Shown piece by piece: positions 28,084-36,408 of a stretch of DNA of 64,000 nt (position 1 is the first letter of the stretch; each line of letters opens with the position of its first letter). The notes under the pieces are model-generated. The model worked only from the letters and a program-made list of their open reading frames with translations, made no database searches and had not been told where the DNA came from. Where the stretch lies: the NCBI GenBank assembly GCA_937951615.1, contig CALFBH010000035.1, positions 1 to 64,000 of the forward strand, in the 5' to 3' direction. Both the position numbers and the translations under genes were made by a program. The DNA comes from an uncultured Saprospiraceae bacterium. Its GTDB lineage: Bacteria; Bacteroidota; Bacteroidia; Chitinophagales; Saprospiraceae.

Positions 28084-28827
28084 TTACGGACGCAAATACC
28101 CCAAAGTACCCAATCCCTCAATATCACTAAATTCAGCATTCTCCAGTAGGCTAGGATTGACGCTCCAGTCGGCAGCTATGTCCATGACTGATTGCTCGTC
28201 GGGATAGGTGGCATTTTTATCATCTTCTGGTGTATCTGCATTGAAATAAACCAGATCAGCTTCTATGCCAGTCTGTTGTCCTTCATTCAGCAGCATAGTA
28301 CCTTCTATAGTTGATAAACCGCGAACTCGTTGTCCATCAATATATTTCAACCAACAGGTATGACTGATTGCACGATGACTCGCATAAAAATGAGCTTCGC
28401 CAAAAGTCTGGCTAAGACGACTAAGAAGATCGCTTAATTTGGGATTCTTTCCATCATCAAAATCCGGCAAACCGAGCCCTACAGCCAAAACCCAACCCTT
28501 GATGGCAGGCGTGACAAAGACATGATTTTTACGCGCTTCTTGTAAACCATAATGCCAATTGACCATTTCCAGTTGGCTCATTCCCAGGGCAGTAGCCACC
28601 TGTTCTCGATGATTTGCTTTAACAGCCATCCAGCGCACTTTATAGCCAAAGGCGACTGGACCAAAAGGCATTTGGCGTTTTCGGAGTGCTTCCTGCTCTT
28701 GCATTGCCCATTCATTATCCAAGGGCATATCCTCAATAGGCACTTTACGATTGACCTGTCGGAAAACAGCCCAGCCCAAGCCAGTAACCAGCAAAACAAT
28801 TAATACTAAAAGAAGAAGCGAAAACAT
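28084..28827 (-). CDS. Hypothetical membrane-anchored protein
   Basis: Start chosen at ATG 28827 (MFSLLLLVLIVLLVTGLGWA), because the frame upstream only translates an STRR-like array. The resulting 247-residue protein has one N-terminal transmembrane segment (about 2-22), a charged linker and a globular domain of unknown family (about 45-245) with the string KGWVLAVGLGLPD (near 110) and YIDGQRVRGLSTIEG near 168. I do not recognise a function. Next gene on the strand is pdhB, separated by repeats. Confidence 0.6.
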   Translation of the reverse strand: MFSLLLLVLIVLLVTGLGWAVFRQVNRKVPIEDMPLDNEWAMQEQEALRKRQMPFGPVAFGYKVRWMAVKANHREQVATALGMSQLEMVNWHYGLQEARKNHVFVTPAIKGWVLAVGLGLPDFDDGKNPKLSDLLSRLSQTFGEAHFYASHRAISHTCWLKYIDGQRVRGLSTIEGTMLLNEGQQTGIEADLVYFNADTPEDDKNATYPDEQSVMDIAADWSVNPSLLENAEFSDIEGLGTLGYLRP

Positions 28828-28835
28828 GTTAAATG

Positions 28836-28943
28836 AGTAGATGAATGAATAATAAAATGAGTAAATGAATGAATTGAACGCTAGATTACCCAATCATCAA
28901 TCAGCTAGTTTCCAGTTACCAATAACTAATCACCAATACACCA
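28836..28943. repeat. STRR-like arrays, TGAATGA and CCAATCA families
   Basis: GATGAATGAATAATAAAATG and GTAAATGAATGAATTG units (28842-28876), just before the hypothetical membrane protein start, are followed by CCAATCATCAATCA...ACCAATAACTAATCACCAATACACCAATC (28888-28945). Confidence 0.55.
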
Positions 28944-28990
28944 ATCTAAAAAATCGCTTTCAATTTGGCTAAAGATTATTTTCAATAGCT

Positions 28991-29027
28991 GTTTGAATTT
29001 GAATTTGACGTTTGAATTTGAATTTCA
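28991..29027. repeat. STRR-like array, GAATTT family
   Basis: Six-base GAATTT/TTTGAA units around a TTTGACG core. The 29 bases 28992-29020 recur exactly at 47810-47838, in front of the M61 peptidase gene. Confidence 0.7.
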
Positions 29028-29029
29028 GA

Positions 29030-30016
29030 TCACCTCTGTGCGACATACAAAACCTCTTTCACTGCCTTTATCACTTTAGCAGGATTTGGCATAAAAGCCT
29101 CAACAATAGTTGGTGTGTAAGCTAAAGAAACATCTGCTCCAGTAATACGTGTGACAGGTGCATCTAAATAATCAAAAGCATATTTTTGAACTTCGTAAGC
29201 AATTTCAGAAGATACACTGCCAAAAGGCCAGGCTTCTTCCAATGTTACAAGGCGATTGGTTTTCTTAACGGATTCTACAATTGTTTTATAATCCAACGGG
29301 CGGATTGTACGCAGGTCTATCACCTCAGCAGAAATGCCTTCTTTGGCGAGTTCTTCGGCTGCGGCGAAAGCCACTTTCATCATCTTATTATAAGAAACAA
29401 TCGTAACATCTGTACCTTCTCGCTTCACTTTTGCTTGCCCGATAGGAATTAAATATTCCTCTGCCGGTACAACACCCATATCGGAATACACGACTTCTGA
29501 CTCGAAAAAGCAAATCGGATCATCATCTCGGATAGCAGATTTGAGTAGCCCTTTTGCATCATAAGGATCAGAAACAGAAATGACTTTTAGCCCAGGAACA
29601 TTAGCCATCCATGCCTCAAAGGTTTGAGAGTGCTGCTGCGCCAATTGTCCCGCTGCACCAGTCGGTCCGCGAAATACAATCGGACAACCCACTTGTCCGC
29701 CACTCATAGATAATATCTTAGCAGCACTATTTACAATCTGATCAAAAGCCAGGATCGCAAAATTCCAAGTCATAAACTCTACAATCGGACGCAAACCATT
29801 CATCGCAGCACCGACACCGATACCTGCAAAACCCAGTTCGGCAATCGGCGTATCAATGACCCGGTCAGGACCAAATTCATCCAACATTCCTTTACTGACT
29901 TTATACGCGCCATTGTATTCGGCAACTTCTTCACCCATTAAAAATACATTTGGGTCGCGGCGCATTTCTTCTGACATAGCCTCGCCTACGGCTTCGCGAA
30001 ATCTAATCTCTCTCAT
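29030..30016 (-). CDS. pdhB: Pyruvate dehydrogenase E1 component, beta subunit
   Basis: This is the beta subunit of the thiamine-diphosphate-dependent E1 heterotetramer of the pyruvate dehydrogenase complex. The start is placed at ATG 30016 (MREIRFREAVGEAMSEEM), which fits the family; the longer frame adds nine unconserved residues. The conserved motifs MGEEVAEYNGAYKVSKG, DTPIAELGFAGIGVGAAMNG and the transketolase-C region (VIDLRTIRPLD, LVTLEEAWPFGS) are all present, over 328 residues. The alpha subunit is not adjacent, so in this genome it is encoded elsewhere. Confidence 0.95.
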   Translation of the reverse strand: MREIRFREAVGEAMSEEMRRDPNVFLMGEEVAEYNGAYKVSKGMLDEFGPDRVIDTPIAELGFAGIGVGAAMNGLRPIVEFMTWNFAILAFDQIVNSAAKILSMSGGQVGCPIVFRGPTGAAGQLAQQHSQTFEAWMANVPGLKVISVSDPYDAKGLLKSAIRDDDPICFFESEVVYSDMGVVPAEEYLIPIGQAKVKREGTDVTIVSYNKMMKVAFAAAEELAKEGISAEVIDLRTIRPLDYKTIVESVKKTNRLVTLEEAWPFGSVSSEIAYEVQKYAFDYLDAPVTRITGADVSLAYTPTIVEAFMPNPAKVIKAVKEVLYVAQR

Positions 30017-30332
30017 GATTAAAATCTTATTATTTAGCAACAATGAAATCTACCCTACAAAGATGGGCTTTGTTTGTGATTTGTACTAATGATTATAGAG
30101 TTTTTTTAGAAGGTGTTTAAATTTGTCGATGCTCAATGTGCAACGACCTTTGTATTTTAATCGTCCTGATATAATATATAAGACTTTATTCTGAAATATT
30201 ATGTGTTTTAAAAAGAGATTGCTATCTTCGGATAAACTTATGAATTTCAATAGAATAAGCTGTTTATTAAGGTTTTAAAAATTCAAATATAAATTAATTT
30301 CATTTAAATATAAGCATAAAATCCACAACACT
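30017..30332. other. Divergent intergenic region pdhB / Reelin-like gene
   Basis: 316 bases without a gene. A possible promoter for the rightward gene is TATCTTCG at 30223-30230 (one mismatch to TAnnTTTG), about 100 bases before the ATG. The last 80 bases are strongly A+T-rich. Confidence 0.35.
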
Positions 30333-31466
30333 ATGAGATTGAAATACATTTACACTGTTTTTGCTGCCTTCTTCATGGCTTTTTTATTATTGGGTTACTC
30401 CGAAGGCCCAGCTACTGAGCGCGGAGAAGGCTATATTGGTGCGCCGGGAGAATCGGGCGTTGTTTGCGGCACCTGCCACGGCAACCCAGGAACCTTTGGT
30501 GTTGTAACCGCTTCTATTGAAGCACACAGAGCTGGGCTGGTTGCCAATACTTATATACCCGGAGAAACCTATGATATTGTTATTTCTATAAATTATACAA
30601 CAAGTGTACCGGCTGGTTTTGGTTTTCAGGCAGTCGCTTTAGATGGTACAACAAATAATGCAGGAAGTTTCTCCGACCCTGCTTCAAATGTCAAAATTGT
30701 AAATGTAAATGGACGGGATTATGCAGAACATAATGGTGTATCTCCTACAAATATATTTACATTTAAATGGACTGCACCGATTACCGCTACTGGCATCGTT
30801 AATTTTTATGCCTCTGGCAATGTGGTAAACGGAGATGGAATGACTTCTGGAGATACAGGAACAGGCACATCACCTGGACGATTGATTCTGCCACAAGATG
30901 GTGCTTTAGCAACTGAACTGATTGATTTTACGGCAGAGAAAAAATTTAACAGTGCATTGCTTTCCTGGACAACAGCCACCGAAAATAATAGTGATCATTT
31001 TATAATAGAATATTCTAAAGAAGGTATCGATTTCTATGAATTGGGAGAAGTCGCTGCGGCAGGTAATTCCAACTCTGCCACGACTTATAATTATCGGCAT
31101 ACTAATCCAGTAGCTGGAGATAATTACTATCGTCTGAAAGAAGTGGGGGCAAATGGACTCTATGCTTATAGCGAGATTATTGTATTGAAGATAGAAGAAA
31201 TTACAGGCGATGTCATTTATGCTTATCCCAATCCAGTACAAAACAAAACAAGCCTCCTGATTCAAAATGAAGGCACAAAAGTGGATTATACCAGACTGTA
31301 TCTGTATAATGTATCTGGGAAAATTGTACATCAACAGCCCTTTGACTTAGTACCAGGTGAAAATGTAGTGGAATTGGATATGACCGCTTTCCCGAAAGGT
31401 TATTATTATCTGTCTGTAAAACAAGCAGAATTTCCAATAAATACACTTCGATTATTGAAGATATAA
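30333..31466 (+). CDS. Secreted Reelin-like (choice-of-anchor V) protein with CxxCH motif and T9SS type A signal
   Basis: A 377-residue secreted protein. The signal peptide covers about 1-22. An N-terminal module resembling Reeler/choice-of-anchor V domains (about 30-190) contains VVCGTCHGNPG near residue 46, a CxxCH motif as used for covalent c-type haem; only one such site is present. A fibronectin-like linker segment follows (about 195-285; SALLSWTTATENNSDHFIIE). The C-terminal about 75 residues (YAYPNPVQNKTSLLI ... GYYYLSVKQ) form a T9SS type A sorting domain. Role unknown; surface display through the type IX system is expected. Confidence 0.85.
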   Translation: MRLKYIYTVFAAFFMAFLLLGYSEGPATERGEGYIGAPGESGVVCGTCHGNPGTFGVVTASIEAHRAGLVANTYIPGETYDIVISINYTTSVPAGFGFQAVALDGTTNNAGSFSDPASNVKIVNVNGRDYAEHNGVSPTNIFTFKWTAPITATGIVNFYASGNVVNGDGMTSGDTGTGTSPGRLILPQDGALATELIDFTAEKKFNSALLSWTTATENNSDHFIIEYSKEGIDFYELGEVAAAGNSNSATTYNYRHTNPVAGDNYYRLKEVGANGLYAYSEIIVLKIEEITGDVIYAYPNPVQNKTSLLIQNEGTKVDYTRLYLYNVSGKIVHQQPFDLVPGENVVELDMTAFPKGYYYLSVKQAEFPINTLRLLKI

Positions 31467-31477
31467 ATCAATTGTTT

Positions 31478-31566
31478 TATTGCATGATTGCTAAATTGTT
31501 ATGATGGTTTTGCAATCATGCAATAGAAAATTCTTAGTGACCCTTAGTGCGCTTAGTGGTTCAAAA
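31478..31566. repeat. Dyad and CTTAGTG units between convergent genes
   Basis: TATTGCATGATTGC (31478-31491) pairs exactly with GCAATCATGCAATA (31512-31525). Three CTTAGTG units spaced nine to ten bases apart follow (31532-31560). The dyad lies where a bidirectional terminator would be expected, but lacks a long T run. Confidence 0.55.
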
Positions 31567-31630
31567 AACGTCCCGATACGCAACCCAATAAAACAGCCTG
31601 ATTGCGACCCAATTTCTGTTCTTAAAACAA

Positions 31631-32446
31631 CTAATGAAAAACCGCCTCTGACCCAAGCATAGCATCTCCAAAAGCTGCTATATCAAGTCCGGTTTCGATT
31701 TGATGCTCATCAAAATAAGCCAACATCTTTTCCATCGGCATATTGCCAGTAAGTTTGTCTTTGGCCATAGGGCAGCCACCATAACCTTTGATTGCCCCGT
31801 CGAAACGGCGACAGCCATTAGAATAAGCTGCATGAACTTTCTCTTCCCAAGTATCGGGCGTGGTATGTAGATGCGCGCCAAATTCTACATCGGGAAAACG
31901 AGGCGTCAGATTGGAAAATAGGTAAGAAATATTATCTGGCTGAGAGACGCCAATGGTGTCCGACAAAGAAAAAATGCGGATATCCATGTCGTAAAGTTCC
32001 TTTACCCAGTGTTCTACAATTTCCACACTCCATTCCTCGTCATAAGGATTACCAAAGCCCATGGAAATATAAATCACCAATTCTTTATTATGCTGAATCG
32101 AAAGGTTGTGTATATCATACACTCGCTCTAGTGCTTCCGTGATGGTCGCATTGGTATTCCGCATTTGAAACGTTTCAGAAATAGAAAAAGGAAAACCGAG
32201 ATAAGTAACTTCATCAAACTCCACAGCACTTTTCGCACCGCGTGTATTGGCAACAATCGTCAGTAATTTGGAGCTAGTATCACGCAAGTCAATTGACTGA
32301 ATAACTTCCGCAGTATCTTTCATTTGGGGAATAGCTTTCGGAGACACAAAACTCCCCACATCAATAGTATCAAAGCCTACATCAAGCAACTTATTGATAT
32401 AAGCTACTTTTGTTTTCGTAGGTATAAATTCCTTGATGCCTTGCAT
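31631..32446 (-). CDS. Hydroxymethylglutaryl-CoA lyase
   Basis: Cleaves HMG-CoA to acetoacetate and acetyl-CoA, the last step of leucine degradation. Family motifs are clear: VGFDTIDVGSFVSPKAIPQ, GAHLHTTPDTW and the cysteine loop GYGGCPMAKDKLTGN (near residue 224). The first ATG (32446) cuts into the conserved N-terminus: the codons just upstream, in frame, read STLKLIECPRDA, the expected continuation that includes a conserved arginine of the active site. No ATG, GTG or TTG exists in that upstream frame before a stop; an ATT at 32485-32483 is the only near-cognate candidate. So the true start is either non-canonical or the 5' end is damaged. It lies downstream of an acyl-CoA dehydrogenase gene on the same strand. 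Confidence 0.9.
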   Translation of the reverse strand: MQGIKEFIPTKTKVAYINKLLDVGFDTIDVGSFVSPKAIPQMKDTAEVIQSIDLRDTSSKLLTIVANTRGAKSAVEFDEVTYLGFPFSISETFQMRNTNATITEALERVYDIHNLSIQHNKELVIYISMGFGNPYDEEWSVEIVEHWVKELYDMDIRIFSLSDTIGVSQPDNISYLFSNLTPRFPDVEFGAHLHTTPDTWEEKVHAAYSNGCRRFDGAIKGYGGCPMAKDKLTGNMPMEKMLAYFDEHQIETGLDIAAFGDAMLGSEAVFH

Positions 32447-32490
32447 GGCATCGCGAGGACATTCTATGAGTTTTAAAGTGCTAATTTGTT

Positions 32491-32522
32491 TTAGTTGATT
32501 GATTCGTAATTCGTAATTAATA
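32491..32522. repeat. STRR-like array, AATTACG family
   Basis: The 19-mer ATTCGTAATTCGTAATTAA at 32502-32520 is identical to copies at 24218, 38252 and 38274. It sits immediately upstream of the HMG-CoA lyase coding region. Confidence 0.7.
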
Positions 32523-32536
32523 GATTTATAATTAAC

Positions 32537-33703
32537 TCAGACTTTAGCTCTATATTCCTTTTTGTCAATAATCATTTTAGCAATAACCTCTTTAAGAATT
32601 TCAGAAGTACCACCACCAATCGGTCCTAACCGACTATCTCTAAACATACGTGCAAGCGGGTATTCTTCCATATAACCATAACCGCCGAGAAATTGCAAAC
32701 AGTCATAAATCACTTGATCAGCCACTTTGGTCGATTGTAGTTTTGACATACAAGCTTCCTTGACAACATAATTGCCTTTATCCAAATTAGCAGCCACTTG
32801 ATAATTGAAAGTTTTAATGATTTCAACTTCTGTAGCCATCTCTGCCATACGATGTCTCAATGCCTGAAAACGGTCAATTGTTTTGCCAAAAGCCGTGCGT
32901 TCTGACATATATTTTAGCGTATATTCAATCGCATATTCAGCACGCGCATGAGCATTGACACCCATGATAAGTCGCTCCAAAGCAAAATGCTGCATGACAT
33001 AATAAAAACCCTTGCCAGCCTCGCCCATCAGATTGGAAACTGGAATACGGACATTGTCAAAAGCAATTTCACCCGTATCAGAAGCCCGCCAACCCAGCTT
33101 GTCCAGTTTGGAAGCACTGACGCCCGGCATATCCCGATCTACAAGAAATACGCCCATAGATTTTGGGTTGCCATCAATGTTCATTTTTGCAATGACAATA
33201 AGATAGTCGGAATAAACGCCATTAGTGATAAACGTTTTTGAACCATTCAACACATATTCATCGCCATCCAAAATCGCAGTACTCCGCATGGCACCAACAT
33301 CAGAACCGCCAAAAGGCTCACTGATGCACAAACAACCAATTTTTTCACCTGTAATACTGGCTGCCAGATACTTTTGCTTAATGGCTTCACTACCTTCTGC
33401 ATTCAGGTGGGTCATCGCCAAGTAGGTATGTGCCCACATCGCTGCCGCAAATCCTCCTGAATGGATACGTTGCAATTCTTCCAGAAAAATAACAGTATAA
33501 AAAGTGTCAAGCTCAAGTCCGCCATAGGCTTCAGGATAATGGATGCCAAAGTAGCCCATTTCGCCAAACTTAGTCCATATATGCCTTGGAATCGTGCCGC
33601 TGGCTTCCCATTCATCAATATAAGGACTGACTTCTTTTTGCAAAAAAGCCCTTAAGCCTTCTCTAAATAAAACGTGTTCTTCAGTAAAGTATGCCTGCTG
33701 CAT
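32537..33703 (-). CDS. Acyl-CoA dehydrogenase
   Basis: FAD-dependent dehydrogenase of 388 residues introducing the 2,3 double bond into an acyl-CoA. N-terminal helical domain, FAD-binding motifs CISEPFGGSDVGAM (near 131) and KTFITNG (near 162), and the C-terminal signature FLGGYGYMEEYPLARMFRDSR are present. The site that carries the catalytic Glu in MCAD-type enzymes reads IGGGTSEI here, without Glu. A Glu in ALERLIMG (near 241) occupies the alternative position used by isovaleryl-CoA and long-chain dehydrogenases. With HMG-CoA lyase 90 bases downstream on the same strand, leucine or branched-chain catabolism is plausible (inference). Confidence 0.92.
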   Translation of the reverse strand: MQQAYFTEEHVLFREGLRAFLQKEVSPYIDEWEASGTIPRHIWTKFGEMGYFGIHYPEAYGGLELDTFYTVIFLEELQRIHSGGFAAAMWAHTYLAMTHLNAEGSEAIKQKYLAASITGEKIGCLCISEPFGGSDVGAMRSTAILDGDEYVLNGSKTFITNGVYSDYLIVIAKMNIDGNPKSMGVFLVDRDMPGVSASKLDKLGWRASDTGEIAFDNVRIPVSNLMGEAGKGFYYVMQHFALERLIMGVNAHARAEYAIEYTLKYMSERTAFGKTIDRFQALRHRMAEMATEVEIIKTFNYQVAANLDKGNYVVKEACMSKLQSTKVADQVIYDCLQFLGGYGYMEEYPLARMFRDSRLGPIGGGTSEILKEVIAKMIIDKKEYRAKV

Positions 33704-33907
33704 TATAGTAATTTCTTTTTCGATTGAAAGTTATTCCATTTATAGAACAGATTTTTTCAATACAAGTTGTGTTTGATGCCTGGTTTTTGTGTGAACTTTC
33801 AGCGCAAATTTACAATAAAAAAGCGGTCTTACAAGCCCATTTATTTGTATCGTATTATTGCAATAGCAAGAAGATATTTTCCCGCAAATAATCGCAGAAA
33901 TATTTCC

Positions 33908-33938
33908 AATAACCAGTTACAGATCACTAGTCACCAAA
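33908..33938. repeat. STRR-like units, CCAATCA family
   Basis: CCAATAACCAGTTACAGATC and TCACCAAATCA units lie just past the stop of the cysteine-rich lipoprotein gene. Confidence 0.45.
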
Positions 33939-34490
33939 TCAATGATAACCCGTATTGTGCACCAGCGTCTTACCGCAGCTCCCACAAGCAACGGCAGAAC
34001 CAGCTCCACCAGCACAACCTGCCGAACAGGTATAATGCCATACGCCTGAAGCATTTTGAGCAGGTTCAGCAGCCTTAGGCGGAATAGTTATTGGTTGTGT
34101 TGTCGTCTGACCAGCATTAGGATTCGTGAGGATAGGGGAGATAGGCGCTTTACCATTAGTACTCGGCGGCGGTACTGTTGTTGGCAATCCAGTCGTTACA
34201 GGCGGTGTGCCGTGGTAAGCCTGATTATGTGCCAGTGTAGCCCCACAACTCGCGCATGGAGTTGCCGAAGCTCCACCACCTGCACAGCCTTTCGGACAGG
34301 TATAATGCCAAACACCCGAAGCATTTTGAGCAGGCTCAGGAGTCTTGGGCGGAGGTGTTGTCGTACTGATTGGCGTATTGGGTGCAGTGGTTAATGGGGG
34401 AGGAGTTGTATCTGTACTGGATGAGGAATCACCGCCACATCCGATAAAAATAAGTAGAGCAAGTGGCAGGAAAAATTTATAAACAGACAT
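33939..34490 (-). CDS. Lipoprotein with duplicated cysteine-rich motif
   Basis: A 183-residue lipoprotein: signal with lipobox FIGC (Cys18) followed by a Ser/Thr/Pro-rich linker. Two copies of a module (about residues 55-95 and 143-183) share NASGVWHYTC, then GCAGG and a Cys-x2-Cys (CASCGATLAHN; CGSCGKTLVHN). The four cysteines per module resemble a small zinc ribbon, exposed on a periplasmic or surface lipoprotein. The linker is Pro/Thr-rich. No named family recognised; the metal-binding role is inference. Confidence 0.7.
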   Translation of the reverse strand: MSVYKFFLPLALLIFIGCGGDSSSSTDTTPPPLTTAPNTPISTTTPPPKTPEPAQNASGVWHYTCPKGCAGGGASATPCASCGATLAHNQAYHGTPPVTTGLPTTVPPPSTNGKAPISPILTNPNAGQTTTQPITIPPKAAEPAQNASGVWHYTCSAGCAGGAGSAVACGSCGKTLVHNTGYH

Positions 34491-34775
34491 AGGTTTTCTT
34501 TTGAATAGTTTTAACGTAATTAAATTTCATACAAGGTAAATAATTATTAGGAGAAAAAATATTTTCAGAGAGATGTTATTTTTTAGAATCATTACTTTGG
34601 ATAAACTGAGTATTTAATGTATTTTTGATTTGCTAATAACTTCAAAGGTCGCTTACAACATAAACAATCCTGTGAAGTTAGTTTTCAGAAGAAAAATATA
34701 CGCCCTATGGTGTTATTAAAGGAGTTGTAGGAAATATAAATAAATACCTTATATTGCTACTTTACATAAATCAAA

Positions 34776-35462
34776 ATGGTAACATTTCTAAACATAATTA
34801 AATGTGATTTTAAAGAAGTACTTTCACTTGAAAATGCCTATAACAAATTAACTGATTCTTTAAATGGAAATGAAAATTTTTGGCTTGAAAATATGGTGAT
34901 AGAAGATCATACTATAAGTGGATCTTTTTTCTCAAAAAGAAACACATATATCAATCAAATAAACCAGCTAACTAATAAAGTTGAAAGAATTAGTACTGAA
35001 ATAATAAATAGCACATATTTTGTTTTTGACTTTGCAAGTAAAGTTTTAGAATACTACGGCAATTCTAAGGACTATTCAAGGTTTATAAGAAATGTTTCTT
35101 CAAAAATTGATGTATATGAGTCTCTTGAACTGCGTACGCTTAACATGCAAAAATTCTATTCTAGTTTAGAGGAAAAGAGTTTTGAAATCGAATTGCTTAG
35201 TATGAGCATTTATGAGATGCAAATAAATCCGTGTCTAATTGGAAATTATAAAGCAAAAGTAAGCAGTAATTGTAATGCAACAGAACTACTACAAAATTTT
35301 AAAGATAAAATATATACTTTTGTAGTTAATTATCCTTTAGGTGATGAGGTAGTTAAAATAAATGTTAACAAAAATTGTTCTTACAAATTTAATTGCATGG
35401 AAAAAAATATAATCAAAGTTGTAAACCTAATTAAATCAATTCAAATTAAAAGTTATGCCTGA
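34776..35462 (+). CDS. Unknown protein, first gene of an AT-rich three-gene cassette
   Basis: A 228-residue cytoplasmic protein, no signal peptide or membrane segment. It looks mixed alpha/beta with a helical middle (about 65-110) and has four cysteines spread along the C-terminal half. I recognise no family. Base composition is markedly more A+T-rich than the neighbours. Its stop overlaps the next start by eight bases (ATG at 35455), so the two are translationally coupled. The 285-base upstream gap is also A+T-rich, with TATATTGC at 34750-34757 as a weak promoter candidate. Confidence 0.7.
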   Translation: MVTFLNIIKCDFKEVLSLENAYNKLTDSLNGNENFWLENMVIEDHTISGSFFSKRNTYINQINQLTNKVERISTEIINSTYFVFDFASKVLEYYGNSKDYSRFIRNVSSKIDVYESLELRTLNMQKFYSSLEEKSFEIELLSMSIYEMQINPCLIGNYKAKVSSNCNATELLQNFKDKIYTFVVNYPLGDEVVKINVNKNCSYKFNCMEKNIIKVVNLIKSIQIKSYA

Positions 35463-36408
35463 AGATCAAGGAGTAAATGGGGATCGATGGACAGATGAAG
35501 CTTCAAGATTATTTAAAAGTTTGGGGTGGGAAAAGATTGCCGATTCAAATATTGATATTGAAGGTCAAGATGGTTTAAGACATGGAATTGATTCGATTTT
35601 TGTTCTTCATGATGGCTTTCAACCTAGTCAAAAACAAGTTGTGTTTTTGGAGGCAAAGAGGTACAAAACAACTAGTTTTTCTAAGGGAAAAATCAATGAT
35701 TGGATAAAAGTAATTGACAAAAAACTAAGAGAAATTATAGGTTCAGAAGGTTTTTATGAACAATATCCTAAACTAGCGGGACAAAACATTAACGCTGGAA
35801 TTCTTGCAATTTGGTTTCATGATTATGAACAATTTCCACAGTATAGATCAAAAATTAAAGAATATTTATTAAATGTAGAAATCCCAAGAGGAAGAACTGG
35901 TTCAGCAATAAATAGACTGTTTTTTCTTGACAATGATAGTATTTTGAGAATTGCTTCTACAATTGATTCTATTAATGATTGGAATACAAAAAATCATTCT
36001 GAAATCGCTGATTGTGGAGTTAAATTCTTTTACCCTAGTAGTCTTCTTACTGGATTTGCTGTACAGGAAACAAGCGTGATGAATATAGAATACATGTACT
36101 CAAAATTCATTTTTGCAAAGTCAAAAGAAGTAGTTGATGGAAAAGTAAGAACAGCAGATATTGTATTCTATTTTGGACCTGTAGATAAATTAAGTTATTT
36201 CTATAGGTTAAGAGAAGCATTACTTCATTTCGATATGATTAGTAACCAGAACAATCTATATTTATATTTGTACCAAGATGACGATGAATTCAGAAAGATC
36301 GAACCAGAAGTAATAAAGGAATTCAAAAATGAAGGTCCTCCTGAAATATTTGTTAAACAAATGAACAAACACTCTAATTTACCAGCATGGATCAAAGACA
36401 AGAACTAA
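35455..36408 (+). CDS. Predicted PD-(D/E)xK-type nuclease, second gene of the cassette
   Basis: A 317-residue protein whose first 80 residues fit the PD-(D/E)xK fold. An N-terminal helix (WTDEASRLFKSLGW) precedes GIDSIFVLHDG (near residue 40; candidate acidic ligand Asp) and VVFLEAKRYK (near 62; the E-x-K pair). The rest has no recognised domain; a Trp/Tyr/Phe-rich middle (AIWFHDYEQFPQYRS near 125) and a long C-terminal alpha/beta part might hold the sensor. It overlaps both neighbours (8 and 22 bases), so the three genes are one transcription and translation unit. Nuclease activity is inferred from the motif only. Confidence 0.75.
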   Translation: MPEDQGVNGDRWTDEASRLFKSLGWEKIADSNIDIEGQDGLRHGIDSIFVLHDGFQPSQKQVVFLEAKRYKTTSFSKGKINDWIKVIDKKLREIIGSEGFYEQYPKLAGQNINAGILAIWFHDYEQFPQYRSKIKEYLLNVEIPRGRTGSAINRLFFLDNDSILRIASTIDSINDWNTKNHSEIADCGVKFFYPSSLLTGFAVQETSVMNIEYMYSKFIFAKSKEVVDGKVRTADIVFYFGPVDKLSYFYRLREALLHFDMISNQNNLYLYLYQDDDEFRKIEPEVIKEFKNEGPPEIFVKQMNKHSNLPAWIKDKN

